This document shows, piece by piece, positions 35,447 through 47,694 of a stretch of DNA of 64,000 nt. The translations under genes were made by a program, and so were the position numbers. The DNA is from Leptidea sinapis (taxonomy: Eukaryota > Arthropoda > Insecta > Lepidoptera > Pieridae), in the NCBI RefSeq assembly GCF_905404315.1, contig NC_066272.1, forward strand, positions 6,448,001 to 6,512,000, read 5' to 3'. Every line of letters begins with the position of its first letter. The stretch's first letter is position 1. The notes beneath the pieces are model-generated. The model ran no database searches. It was not told the origin of the DNA and worked only from the letters and a program-made list of their open reading frames with translations.

Positions 35447-36286
35447 GGGCTGACTTCCATGAGTCCGGGACTACGCCTTTTGAATAAGAGTGCCGGAATA
35501 AACGCGTTAGTACCGGCGTCAACTCAGGGGCACACGTTCTAAGCACGATTGGAGAAATGCCATCCGGCCCGCTCGACTTCCTGACGTACAACGAAAACAG
35601 AGCTCGCCGAACAGTTTTCTGTCTGAACTGTACTTCAGGCATGGAGCGGATGACATCGCGGGATGGTCGGTGGTGTTTTTCCGTTGTCGTCAAGAGTCGA
35701 GTTGGAGGCAAAAAGAGCGCACAGGAGATCGGCTTTCTCTTTTGCCGTATGGGCCAGGGTGTCATTCCTCATGTGCAACGGCGGCAGGGACGATTTTGAC
35801 GACATGCTTCGATATCGCACGGGCGAATTGCCGCTTAAAAAATCTGGAGGCACGGTTATATTTCCTCTTAAGAACTTTGCAGTTCGGATCCTTTGTGCCC
35901 AGTGCCGCAACCCAAGTTCGATACGCCTGTTTTTTGCAGTCAGATGCTGCCTAAACTGACGCATCGAACCAGGGCTGTGATCTGCCACCGATGGGTACTA
36001 CAGAGCTTGGTATAAAAATATCCATGCCCTGTAGTATCACATCGGCTACTGCAACGGTGCAGGCACTGGGATCATCCGAAGGGAATCAAACCTTGCCCCA
36101 AGGGTAAGATGCAAAAAAGGAACGCATCCTATCCGAATCTGCTGACTTGTAGTGCCAAACGCGGCGGGTCGCTGGTGGTCTGCGACGTTGGCGTCGAATA
36201 GGCACTACACTTCTGACTAGGCAATGGTTGGACGTTCCGAGAGGGGCGTCGACAATGACCTGGTAGCCATGGGGATGTGTAGTCAA
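35346..36286 (-). pseudogene. LINE-J endonuclease end and RT N-terminus, frameshifted
   Basis: Three minus-strand frames in succession: 36086-36286 (endonuclease end, HYKSADSD, SYPWGKV), 35635-35988 (RQFRQHLTAKNRRIELGLRH) and 35346-35765 (SSGPDGISPIVLRTCAPEL). The endonuclease SDH box reads SNH, changing the catalytic Asp. At least three frame breaks make this part inactive. Confidence 0.78.
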
Positions 36287-36299
36287 TGGTAATGGTAAA

Positions 36300-36590
36300 T
36301 GGCCTCCGGTCCTCTACACTAACCTATGCGAAACAGCGGCACTAGGCCGCTGCTTCACGCTGGTATTCTGTGCAAGTGTGGTAATTAACCCGGACGAGTC
36401 TGGCCGGATTGTGCTGACGTCATAAGACGGCAGCGTGACTTCTACAAAGCCCTTACTTACTTCACTTCTAAAAAGCCCTTAGTTGCTCTTACGACACCCA
36501 TGGGCCTGGGACTTCCCTATTACGCCCTAGTTTTTTACGCCCCGGGGAAAGTGCAGGGCAAATTTAGTGTAATTATAAGAATTATATAAA
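36300..36590. repeat. Unclassified GC-richer repeat
   Basis: Contains gcctgggacttccctattac and cccggggaaagtgcagggca; the same words occur at 43780-43850. Probably part of another retroelement. Confidence 0.4.
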
Positions 36591-36594
36591 TAAA

Positions 36595-36726
36595 CTAGCT
36601 GACCCAGCAAACGTTGTATTGCCGATATTAAAATCGCGATACAAAAGTAACTGTTGATCGTAGATGGGTAAAAATTTGAAGTTGTATGTATTTTTTAATG
36701 CTGACTCTTAATCAAACTAAAAAGGT
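36595..36726 (-). mobile_element. Helitron 3' half
   Basis: CTAGctgacccagcaaacgt at the left, then sequence matching the reverse of 8000-8146. The 5' half is absent. Confidence 0.6.
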
Positions 36727-36744
36727 ACAGTAGTACGGTAGGTG

Positions 36745-37022
36745 TTAGTACAGAGTAGCATTCTTAAGTTCTTCGGACACGACACCCGCCGCGAGAATAA
36801 GTCCTTTGAGCGCCTTGTCGTGCAGGGCAAAGTGTAAGGCACCAGAGGGCGAAGAAGAGCGCCCATGCGATGGACCGATCAAATTAAGTCTGCTGTGGGC
36901 GGTCCATTGAACGAGTGTACCAGGCTGTCGGCCAGCAGGGAAAAGTGGCGAATGCTCGTGGGGCGAATCACATCTGCCCATCAAGATGTCACTTCTTGAT
37001 GATCACGACCGCTCTGTCAAGA
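36745..37022 (+). mobile_element. LINE RT C-terminal fragment
   Basis: The plus strand reads FFGHDTRRENKSFERLVVQG, stop, GTRGRRRAPMRWTDQIKSAV and EKWRMLVGRITSA, the C-terminal RRGRPRxRWxD-type segment of RTE/R1-like ORF2 proteins. In-frame stop after QGKV. Confidence 0.65.
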
Positions 37023-37999
37023 GTGTAACGAAGAAGAATAATAAGGTACACTAGCTACAAATAGCTACTTGGGCTACTAAAACTGGGCAATCGACAATCA
37101 AATTGTTGACTGCATAATGCCTTGTTTATGTCAATATAATAACACACACATGACGCATTATCTTTAATTATCAGGTTGACTGTCGCAGTCAACATCGAGA
37201 ACGTGTAGCAGCTACTCCATACCTTAGGTCATTTTGTAATGCGTTACGGCTTACAATATTTTCAAGCAGAATGTGTTTGTTCACTTATAAATTCACATAA
37301 AAATTATTAAAATCTCTACACATATTTAAAGAACTATTTTTACTTGAAACACCCTACCAATCTACTTCTGTTAATTAAATAGGCACTTATATTGATAATA
37401 CGGAACTTTGACCAGGAAATACCGCTTTTACTCGCTATTTAACTTTTTTACTTAATTAACTTTTTACACAATTATCTGCTGCCATTGAAACGGTGTTGCC
37501 CGTTGAGATTAGATTTTATAATTCCATCACTTTTCTTGGTTTTAATCCTGTTTTATTTACCTTAATAGCAAATAATACGTAATTATTTCATCAGCGTTTT
37601 TGTTCGTGAACAGAACTTGTTCTAATACTGTTGTATATATTAAAGATTAACTACTTGTACAAGTGCAACCTTTTCTATGCAAATAAAGACTGTGTATGTC
37701 TGCTATCGATATAAACACAAATCTACATAAAGTTAAACTTAAAATATTCTTAATTGGTGGTTGTAGTTTCAATTACTAAATAAATATCTGTTAATTAAGC
37801 CTTACCGCCTTAACGTAAAGTTCAATTCACAAAGAACGAGCAACGAGCAATGAGTTCATTCTAATGAGACGTGTTATATTGTATCATGACATCATCAGTA
37901 GGTACTGTAGTTCTCAATTCGCGCTCTACATTACGAGTTAATGAAAAAAAAAATCATTCGATTCACATATTATTCACAAATTACAATATAGCCATTGTG
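37023..37999. other. AT-rich DNA, nothing recognised
   Basis: No coding, repeat or RNA signal could be supported apart from a tatcgata-like word at 37703. Confidence 0.4.
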
Positions 38000-38115
38000 T
38001 CTCGCGCCAGGCTTAGGCGAGTCAACTTGTCCTGAGAATGCCTCGTGTAGAGGCGAAACACGTGTCAAATTGTTTAAATGACAAATATTGGCGGAATCAA
38101 CACTTAAGAAAACTC
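38000..38115. repeat. Foldback-type repeat F, copy 3
   Basis: gtcctgagaatgcctcgtgt, aggcgaaacacgtgtc and attggcggaatcaacactta, as in 13480-13990. Confidence 0.5.
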
Positions 38116-38739
38116 AAAACATTTGGATAATATTACCATTATTAACCTAAAATAATAAAATTGACCTTTTTTGTCGAAAAGTAGTGTGATTTTTATCATA
38201 CTTGAAGGTGCTAGCGTGTCGTCGGTAGGTATATAGAATGGGCAAACTTTGTTAAAAGAAATACAAAATACTTTAGATAGCATGTATTTACTATTACACA
38301 GACTTCTTCAGCTAACTTTTCGCGCTGAATACGCTAATGGAATTGAAATAAAAAAGTTGTTTCTCTTTAAATGAAGCTCTGACTGCTGTTGCAAATCAAA
38401 TCAAAACTTTTACACTACGAAGCTTTCTAGATCCATTCAACACATTTACTTGTAAAACTTCTCACTTAAAACTTCGACGTAGCGTACATAAACGTGCTGT
38501 TACATTTAGTGTTTACAAGGCCGTTGCAAATGGGAACATGCAACCACTATAAACTCCGGACTATCCCAATGTATTTTGTAAAATTTATATGACAAAGATT
38601 AGGTACCTATCTTAAAAGTAACATAAGATAATTTATACGTCTACATAGAGCCTCTTTCCCTTAGATCATTTAAATGTCTAGAAACTAAATAGACAATGAC
38701 AGCTGTAAAAACGTCTAAAAAGAACTTTAAAACTAACTT

Positions 38740-38832
38740 TAAAGGCCGGCAACGCATCTCTTGACACCTGTTGTTGCGGATGTCCATGGGCGGTTGCCTC
38801 ACATGGGCGGTTGCCTCTTATATAAAAAAAAA
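38740..38832 (+). mobile_element. LINE 3' tail (second subfamily)
   Basis: aaaggccggcaacgcatctc then gcggatgtccatgggcggtt, duplicated gggcggttgcctc, and an A-run. Matches the reverse of 57895-58000. Confidence 0.55.
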
Positions 38833-39109
38833 CTAACATCTATTCTGAGCAATTCATGCACTGACACAAACCGCGAGTGTAAGACGTAGCTTGTCCCGCA
38901 CACTAAACTAATATTGCTGGCCTTACGTATTAAATTATCTTGCTGTTAGGCAACGTAATTACTAATAGTCTTAAATCAAACACGTCCGGTTCTTTGAAAC
39001 TGTCAATTCAAACCAATCAAAAGATATAAGCGCATTGTAACGCTTCACAAGAAAATTAAAAACCTATCGATATAATCGTGCAATATGATGGAGACACGGC
39101 GCCATCTTG

Positions 39110-39950
39110 TTGAAGACTCAACTTTGCGCGTTTACCACTAAAAAACACCATTTGTCGTATCACCACTCTTCGACAACACTTCCCTTAAAGCCTCGCCTAG
39201 TATCGGAATTCTGGGTGTCGAAATCTCGAGCGATTGCCAATTTCGTGGCCATCTGGAGAGCAAAGCCAAATTGACTTCGAAGAAACTGGGCGTCATAACT
39301 AGAGCACGGCAATACTTCAAGGCGGCCCACATTCTAGCGCTGTTTAAAGCGCAGGTCCGGCCACATATGGAGTATTGCTGTCATCTCTGGTCTGGCGCAC
39401 CCCAGTATCAGCTCGATCCATTTGACCGCGTGCAACGCAGAGCAGCTGGAATTGTCTAGGAACTAGTGCTCTGTGAACGGCTGGATCACTTGGCGCTGCG
39501 TAGAGACATCATTGTGTAGGCCACACACCGCATTTATCACGGGGAGTGTTCCGAAGAGCTGTTTCACCTGATTCCGGCCGCCGAATCCCACCTACGCACG
39601 ACACGCCACAAGTTAGGGTATCATCCCCACCATCTGGATGTGTGGCAGTCCATCAGAGTACGGTTTTCAAGGAGCTTTCTTCCTCGTACTACAAAGCTGT
39701 GGAATGAACTTCCTTGTGCGGTGTTTCCGGGAGGATACGACATGGGTACCTTCAAAAAAAGAGCGTAAATAAATGTAAGTAGATATACATATGTAAATAA
39801 AGAAAAAAAAAATGCGCGTACACGTTCCTAAAAGGCCGGCAACGCTCCTGTGATTCCTCTAGTGTTGCAAGAGAATGTGGGCGGCGGTGATCACTTAACA
39901 CCAGGTGACTCGTACGCTCGTTTGTCCTCCATTTTCCGGAAAAAAAAACA
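39110..39950 (+). mobile_element. LINE-J RT 3' portion
   Basis: Plus-strand copy from FCRITTL-region codons through TSKKLGVITRARQYFKAAHI and [12 protein letters not shown] to the 3' tail. Has stops and a ~40-bp insertion at about 39767-39808 in the tail. About 840 bp. Confidence 0.82.
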
Positions 39951-40639
39951 TTAGCATCATCATAGTGACGTCAGTTCCAGCCATATACCTCATAAATCAA
40001 ACCACCACCACTAAACCACTAATCAAAGTGCAGTTAGCAAATTGAGCTTACGCAGGGATTAATATGGCGAGGTTCGGTCTCTGTTACAACACGCGCGGTT
40101 TGTAATAATAATTATTTCGAATTTAAACTCTTGTTCGATAATTCTCCCGTTGATATTCTCATCAAACACTCAATGAAAATTGTTTGATGTCAGTAACATA
40201 AAAACACAATATATCTCAAAACAAACATAATACACATATATAATTTATGAAGGTCAATATTTTCACATTAATTCAGTACGTCAGGATATTGTACGGTCAC
40301 CGTTTTTAAAAGGGTTGGAGGTATTCTCTTTTCTGTAATTATCATCCCAGTGATGAAACCTTTTCTTTCCAATTTTCAACGAAACGCGCCTGTGTGATTA
40401 ATTCAACGTGCTCATAAAGGACCAGTAAGGTAGGCAATAAAATAAAAAGGGAAATGTTTGCTTGAATTGTAAAAATTTACGCAAAAACTCCATTGCTAAA
40501 ATGTCTTTAATGTGAAATATATTATTTTTTGTACCCACGGCCACATCTCACATGTTTTGTTGGGATACGTGTAGTTTATATGAATTTTAAAGTCATTTAA
40601 TTATGTTTTTTTTTTATTATTACGATATATTTTTATTTT

Positions 40640-40935
40640 TAACCTACTTCAAAAAAGGAGGAGGTTCTCAATTCGTCGGTATGTTTTTTTTATGTTTGTT
40701 ACCTCAAAACTTTCGACTGGGTGAACCGAATTTGATAATTCTTTTTTTATTTGAAAGCTGGTGCTTCTTGTGTGGTCCCATCATAATTTGGTCCAGATCT
40801 GACAGTGGCATCCATGAGAAAACCATAAATGTCTTAAATTTGTTATACATACGCATAGCAAAGTGAATGATAAATTTACGAATAACTCAATATCGCGCCA
40901 ACCGATTTCGATGATTCTTTTTTACTTCAAATTCA
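40640..40935 (+). repeat. Repeat P, copy 2
   Basis: acttcaaaaaaggaggaggt, atgtttgttacctcaaaact, gggtgaaccgaattt, and gcgccaaccgatttcg. The longest copy here; followed after 30 bases by half of M6. Confidence 0.6.
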
Positions 40936-40964
40936 CTAAAAATCATAAAATAAAAAAATAAACA

Positions 40965-41118
40965 TAAAAACAACCGACTTTAAAAACACTATTTCAAAAC
41001 AATAGATATAATATGCACTAAAAAGTATAAAAATAATTGCGTATTTTTATACAGTCTAATTAATTAATCTAATTCTAGTTACGATTATTGTAATTTTTGG
41101 AGTCGGTGTAATCCATGA
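40965..41118. repeat. MITE M6 half copy
   Basis: acaaccgactttaaaaacac to ttttggagtcggtgt, equal to the left arm of 22735-23099. Confidence 0.6.
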
Positions 41119-41119
41119 T

Positions 41120-41255
41120 AGGGTTGTAACTACATACATTGTTCTATATTTCTACATAACTATGGATAGATAAGATCTTGTCATTAAACGGTGATAGCAA
41201 TCTGTCCGTAACTAGAGATACGTTATTGAAAACGGTCGTTCTCGTTTTTTCTTGT
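41120..41255. repeat. MITE M2 half copy
   Basis: ataagatcttgtcattaaac and gttattgaaaacggtcgtt, as at 54495-54586. The left arm is missing. Confidence 0.55.
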
Positions 41256-42020
41256 TCTCGAGCAACCCAGATAATGCTAGTCCTTCAATTCCTTTTGTAA
41301 ATAACGAATAATATAAAATAATAGTAAATTATCTTCAATTCTTCTTTCATACTATTTGTATAAACTTGTAATAATTGACTTTTCGTAACAACATTTTTCA
41401 CTTGTGAGAAAAAGAATAAAAATATAAAATACATAATAGATAATTCACACAATATCTTTACGAATTCTGGCCTATGAGTTATGTATAAGCTATATTATTG
41501 TAAAGTTTCCGCCCTTTCTCGCTCTTTTAATTAGGTATTCTTTTAAAATCGTTAAATTCCCAATATTTTCCTGCAAAATGTGAGTCCATTTTGCAGGAAA
41601 ATATTATAATATCGTGCAGTTTAATTGTGGAATACGAATCCTTTAACTGACATCAGCAAAGGTGATCTTCCTGACATTTTTAACAAACCGTTTACTTAAA
41701 ATCGACATCTGTATCCATTTTGAAATATTAGTAAGTAGCTGCTACCCGCGACGTCATCCACCCGCGTGGACGCTATAAAGCAACAAAAATATATATAAAT
41801 CTGCATAGTGACAACATGTAGCATATATTTTGTCCAAAACTCTTGTTAAGATTGCAAAATTTAAATTATATCTATTCAGTAGTTTGCCCGCCGCCGAACC
41901 GTAACATAGTATCGCGCACTCGGTTTGTCATCGTCGTAATTATTAAAATGTTTGTCGAAATGTTTTAGTGTTAATGACAAAGTTTATTTACTTTAAGTAA
42001 CAGAAGCGATAAATGTATTA

Positions 42021-42252
42021 TAGAGTTGGAGGCAAAAAAAGCGCACAGAAGATCGGCTTACTCTTTTGCCGTATGGGCCAGGGTGTCATTACTCATGTGC
42101 AACGGTGCCAGGGTCGGCTGGTTAAAGTTGGCCCCAAGGGTAGGATGCATAAAAGGAAAGCATCCTATCCCAATCTGCAGACTTGTAGTGCCAAACGCCG
42201 CGGGTCGCTGGTAGTCTGCGACGTGGACGTCGAATTGACACTACACTCCTAA
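42021..42252 (-). mobile_element. Internally deleted LINE-J fragment
   Basis: Two blocks of LINE-J that are ~300 bp apart in the 34-36 kb copy (35701-35790 and 36093-36205) are fused at about 42109-42150. Minus-strand orientation. Confidence 0.65.
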
Positions 42253-42549
42253 ACATAAAGTGCGTCAGAAAAAGTTATCCATTTTTATTGTTATTATGGT
42301 TCACTATTTTATAAGAAATAGATTTATTTACTGTCGCGGACTATTTTGTAGGAGTATAAACATTCCCATAATACATTATATACGTGTAGCTCTAACGGTT
42401 CTTGCAGCGTACACCAGAATAGTTCGCAGATGGCAGAATTTTTCCTACGTACTTGACAGTTATCTTTATATTTTAAATAATTCACACAATATCTTTATGA
42501 ATTCTGATCTATGTGTTATGTATAAGATATATTATTATATAGTTTTATA

Positions 42550-43420
42550 AAAATCCTGTCAGTAGTTTTTGTGTGAAAGATCTACAAACATACATACAAA
42601 CTTTTGCGTTTTGAATACATATTATTCAAATAAGTAAATACGAATACGTGCTTGAAAATAACACTTATAATATTGAAAACAAGTGAACATCTAGAATTCT
42701 CAAAACTTAAATAATATGTAACTTTATTTTTAATTGTTAATAACGAACGGTTGAAAGATATTAAAAAAACTAAAATTTATGCTTGAAATTTATACAAGTG
42801 AAACTTCAATATTAACAAATTCATATGACCTGTATTTTTAGCTAAATGTGTTTTATTCCTATTTATTCGAATTTAAATACTAATGGAAAGCAATTGCAAA
42901 TATCAATTTGAAACTTTACAGCTAAAAATAAATAGATTGAGGATAAATTTTGAATGAATTTGTAGAGACTGAGGCTAATGAAATGCAAACAATTTGAAGT
43001 GAATACTGCAGATACATAAAAAAGTTGTATCTTGTTGAAAAGTGTATCTTTTGAGATGGTTACAAACGCGTCGCTAAATTAGCATCCATTTAAATTTCCT
43101 CCCTTAAATAGTCATGGTCAGTGGAAATATTATTTCCATTGAAATGGAAATCTTGCTAGATTTCTTTCGTGTAGCATAAATTAAAAAGTGCTACATAATT
43201 AAGTGAGATAACCATCAAAGTGCTATATAGGAAAATTTAAGGAAAGGCAGAGATAATTAATGTATATCAATTCTTAATAATAACTAAGATAACTGACTAA
43301 TTAATGGTCGTTATTACTACTCTCACGTATAAATTAATTTTCACTCATTATTTTAGGAATAGTAAATAATAAATAAAATGCGGTTAAATCAGCTCATTTC
43401 AGTTGTATATACAGGGCGTC
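42550..43420. other. AT-rich DNA, nothing recognised
   Basis: Only a short Helitron-like tail word (acaaacatacatac) at 42580-42600; otherwise no signal. Confidence 0.35.
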
Positions 43421-43423
43421 CCA

Positions 43424-43465
43424 AAGTTATGGGACATGCAGGGAAAGTACCTTAAATATCGTAGA
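43424..43465. repeat. Possible transposon end
   Basis: cagggcgtcccaaagttatg then ggacatgcagggaaag looks like a transposon terminus of an unassigned family; no partner end was found nearby. Confidence 0.3.
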
Positions 43466-43609
43466 TAGGGTATTTTACTGAAAGAAGACTTTATGTTATT
43501 TTTAAAAGTTAGTAATTCTGCATGCAAAGATTTTCTAAAAATTACTTGCCTCGTCTGGGAATCGAACCGACTTAAATGTAAAAAAAAAACACCCCTACTA
43601 TTATGATGC

Positions 43610-43766
43610 CAATAATATCTTTCTATCGTCTCATTTGGCCAGTAATTTTACTAGACTTTCAGACTAAAACACAATAATGCTTACACATTACTGCTTCATG
43701 GCATAAAAAGGCACCGTAGTGGTACCCAGAATATAGCCGCCATCCTGTGCAAGGGTCCTCCCTCTA
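43610..43766 (-). mobile_element. SINE-X 5' half
   Basis: Reverse copy covering only the head (ggctattctgggtacc...) to the tgagacgat region. Confidence 0.6.
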
Positions 43767-44020
43767 GTAAATGCCATTAATCGCCTCTAACCCTTGGGCC
43801 TGGGACTTCCCGATTCTGTTTATGCCCCGGGAAAGCACAGGGCAATAGTAGATCAACTGTTAAGGAAAAGCTACTTATATTAAAAAAATACGATTTTTTA
43901 TTAAATGTTGTAAATCGATATAATATATTGTTATATGCGAACGGTTAACATAAATTTATACGAAGTCTTGCCATAAATACTATTAAATAATAATTAAATA
44001 ATATTTTGCGATATTAAAAT

Positions 44021-44955
44021 GGAGTGGGGTGATAAAGAGAACTGAATCGCTGTGATTACATTACACAAAGTAGGAGTCAAATGCAATTTTTAAAAGTCTA
44101 TTATTATTAAACCGGGCTATTAATAGGTACAATGAGACCTCCTCCGCTTGTGACAGAAAAAGATCTCGCTGTCCACGAAGTGTTCATACAAAAAAGGTGG
44201 TCAAAGCAGTAAGCGAAAGAATTCGAAGAAAACTTGTCCGAAAGCAAAAGATTTTATCTCACGAGATGAAGATAGCACCTAGAACCATATCGCGTATTTT
44301 AAATGATGACTTAGGACTTGCAGCCTATAAGAGACGTGCTGGTCATTTCTTAACTGATAATTTAAAAAAGAATAGGGTGGCAAAATCTATTTTACTATCT
44401 ACAAAATAAATTGCCGTATTCATGCTCACTCTCGCTCAAAGCTCTAAGGAAGCTTCCCGATAAGTCGACAGAGTGAAACGTGGGCACTATCCGACTTTGG
44501 TGGGGTATTAGCTATGGACGAGTGACTGAGCCATACTTTTGTGAAAAAGGTATCAAAACATCGGCACAAGTGAATCAAGATACCATTATTGAGAAGGTAG
44601 TGAGCCCCTTAACAACACCATGTCCAATAACCAATAACGATCCTTCCAGCAAGACTCGGCGCCGGGTCATAAAGCTCGGTCTACGCAGTCTTGGTTGGAA
44701 ACGAACGTTTCGGACTTCATCAGAGCTGAAGACTGGCTGTCGTCAAGTCCGACCTTAATCGCTGGATTATGATTTATGATCAGTTTTAGAGAGTACGGCT
44801 TGCTCTAAACGCCATGATAATTTGGAGTCCCTAAAACAATTCGTACGATTGGCAGTGAAGAATTTTCCCATGGAAAGAGTGCGTGCTTCTATTGATAACT
44901 GGCCTCAACGTTTAAAGGACTGTATTGCAGCCAATGGAGACCACTTCGAATAAGA
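44021..44955 (+). pseudogene. mariner/Tc-like transposase, decayed
   Basis: Starts MEWGDKEN then a stop; continues IAVITLHKVGVK, VKAVSERIRRKLVRKQKI and a helix-turn-helix region APRTISRILNDDLGLAAYKR (44197-44409). A central deletion removes the first catalytic block; then TIRLWWGISYGRVTEPYFCE (44480 on), a scrambled section, and NFPMERVRASIDNWPQRLKD to a C-terminal GDHFE. A third family beside transposons A and B. Terminal repeats were not found. Confidence 0.78.
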
Positions 44956-45125
44956 TTTTTATATTTTAAATTGTTTTATATTTATGTTTTAAACTGTACA
45001 TTCTTTAGCTTCTTGACAATTTTTTTTTTCAAATTTTGTGTTTTATTCCTTTGAACGCATAAAAATCATGTGTAACAGTTTTTTATACGTTTTGAAAATA
45101 TAGAACTCAACAAAATTTTAATATA

Positions 45126-45710
45126 CTAGCTGACCCGACAGACGTTGTTCTGTATATCTATATATATAAAAATGAATTGCTGTTCGTTAGTCTCGCTAAA
45201 ACTCGAGAACGGCTGGACCGATTTGGCTAATTTTGGTCTTGAATTATTTGTGGAAGTCCAGAGAAGCTTTAAAAGGTGAATAAATAGGAAAATGCTGCTT
45301 AATTAAATAAAAACAACAAATTTGTTTTTCCTTTGATGTGCCCATACATCATTTCTATGAGAGAATTTATTGACGCACGGTTTGACAGTTCTGCTGTGAA
45401 ACAATTTCATTACGACAGAAGGGTGCATATTTTACGAAGTAATTTTCGATGTTATGATATATTATTGACAAATACATAATATAAATAAATATAAATAAAA
45501 AAAATATTTTATTTATCATATACAGAACAACGTCTGTCGGGTCAGCTAGTAATAAATAAAATAATTTAGCAGCATTTTCCTATTTATTCACCTTTTAAAC
45601 CTTCTCTTGGCTTCCACAAATAATTCAGGACCTAAATTTGCCAAATCAGTCCAGCCGTTCTTGAGTTTTAGCGAGACTAACGAACAGCAATTCATTTTTA
45701 TATATATAGA
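45126..45710 (-). mobile_element. Minus-strand Helitron split by a plus-strand Helitron
   Basis: CTAGctgacccgacagacgt at 45126 (3' end) and the TC 5' end at 45710 (complement tctatatatataaaaatg). Only about 190 bp belong to it (45126-45156 and 45550-45710); the rest is the nested element. Confidence 0.7.
45157..45549 (+). mobile_element. Nested Helitron, 393 bp
   Basis: 5' TCTATATATATAAAAATG and 3' gtctgtcgggtcagCTAG, with A before and T after. Shares both ends with its host but in the opposite orientation, so the locus forms a large imperfect foldback. Confidence 0.75.
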
Positions 45711-45956
45711 TATAATATAATAAACTCGAATAATCTTACGTCCAACGTACATTTAAAGTGTAATTGGTTTAATTAAATGTCGTTCTTGTTCTATGGCAAT
45801 ATGAAGTCTGCAGATAATCTTATTATTTTCAACGACTGGACTCTATATATTTAAAGAATCATCTTTAGTTACAAAATATTTTCTACTCTTAAAGTCTGAT
45901 TTATAGTTGCTTTTTAAATAACATGCAATTCTTTTTTTTAGTTATGAAAAATTGTA

Positions 45957-46410
45957 AATGAAGGCACATGAGGCACATTTATTTTCTCCAAATTCATTCC
46001 TTTAGAATTCTGTTTGATGTCACTTCTAATACTACAACCGCTTCGCAAAGAAATAGTGCTGTGCTTGAGAAGAAACTCTCCCAGCATTTTTTTTGCGCCC
46101 TTTTTAATAAAATATTCAAAATTGTACTGTCATTGTTATTCCTATAAAATCTAGTCCCGGGTTGTCCGATCACTTAGATATTCAGCTGTGGAGTAGTAGG
46201 ATTTACGACAGAGCCATTTTTTAATATAACATTTAAATTTATTTAGAGATAATGTCTGAATAGTGGCTGAGACTTTATTAATAAAATGTGTACATTTATC
46301 CTTAATGCTATTATGTATCTTATGAGGCCTACTAGAATTAGTTACAAGCAATCCCTTATTTCTAGTGTTATAATAATGAAAATCACTATTGTTGCTCACA
46401 AGATGACGAT
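45957..46410 (-). mobile_element. LINE-D 3' fragment, copy D
   Basis: Minus strand encodes [30 protein letters not shown] and [14 protein letters not shown]. The 5' boundary lies at the agatgacgattttt block as in copies A and C. Confidence 0.75.
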
Positions 46411-46734
46411 TTTTGTGAAAATATATTTAATTTTCATAAAATATGTACTCACAATGAACAGTTATAATATTTATTTCTTGAATAATAAAAGAACGGACAA
46501 GAAAGAATCGACACAGACGGTTGCATACATTTTTTTAAATGATTTAATAACAATTTTGGTTTCAGATTTTTCCCTGTACTTGTAATATAAGACGGTATAA
46601 CTTGCCAAATTTTATAGTTCTACGTCAACGGAAAATACATCATAAATTTTGATTCTCTGAAGAATGTCGAAATATAAGTTTTTTGCGGCATATACGGCCA
46701 TATCTGTTTTATTCGCAGCTTCAAGAGACTGCAG

Positions 46735-46757
46735 AGAGGGAGAGAGAGAGAGAGATT
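46735..46757. repeat. (GA)n simple repeat
   Basis: gagagggagagagagagag immediately before SINE-X copy 6. Confidence 0.85.
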
Positions 46758-46994
46758 CGCCAGTGGGAGGCTCCTTTGCACAGGATGCCTGCTAGATAAT
46801 AGGTACCACAACGGCGCCCATTTCTGCCGTGAAGTAATGTGTAAGCATTATTGTGTTTCGGTCTGAAGAGCGCCGTAGTAAGTAAATATTTGGATTTTTC
46901 AACAATCCTGAGCGGCACTGCATTGTAATGGACAGGGCGTATCAATTACCATCAGCTGAACGCCCTGATCCTCTCGTCCCCTATCATCATAAAA
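46757..46994 (+). mobile_element. SINE-X copy 6
   Basis: agtgggaggctcctttgcac to cccctatcatcataaaa, with an internal deletion after gcgccgtagtaa. Confidence 0.72.
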
Positions 46995-47694
46995 ACGTAT
47001 TTATAATTTCAATTTCATACCTCCACGGACTCCCGAGATAAAGGATCTTGGCAGACCGACAGACGGGCGGAAGAACAATAAAGTGATCGTATAATGGTTC
47101 CGTTTTTGCCTTTTGAAGTGTGGCACCTTGAAAACTGGATTTCCTATGATTATTCTGATGAGGATCAACAAGGCTTAGGATATAATGTACTTATTAGTGT
47201 TAAAAATATTGTATTTTCATGTCATTATCTTTCAAGTAAATCGTACTACTTAGATAAGTGGTTGAAAGATTCCTTTAACACATAAATAAACAATATCTGA
47301 ACGACCGAGCCTTGCCTTATTATTATTATTATATAGAATGCTCGTTTGAAGGTATAAGATATAAATACACGAATATAGTAGCTTCTAAAGCTGTTTTCTA
47401 AAGTGTATAAAAAGAACAGTACGCATTCATTTAAACTCAATTCAGCCTGAAAAATAAACTGCAAAATGCATACGAGCGTTCATCAACAAAGAAATCTTCG
47501 AGTGGCAGCGCTGTTTTGTTTTTTATTTTTTAAAGTTTTGAATATTTTGTTCAAGTATTTTCTTGTTGAATTATGAACTTGGTATTTATAATAAATCTAG
47601 TCGTTTTATAGTTCATACTGACTTATTTGTAGTCAATAGTGAAACTCTGCGATGAAGTCCAATTAATTAATTAATTGATTTTAATTATCTAAGG

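Larger units (their letters stand above)
34018..36290 (-). mobile_element. LINE-J, best-preserved copy (5' truncated)
   Basis: Minus-strand non-LTR retrotransposon running from the end of the APE-type endonuclease (36290) through the RT to a 3' A-run at 34011-34020. All other LINE-J fragments in the window can be placed on it. Classified as jockey/CR1-like from its protein pattern only; the clade is not certain. Confidence 0.85.
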
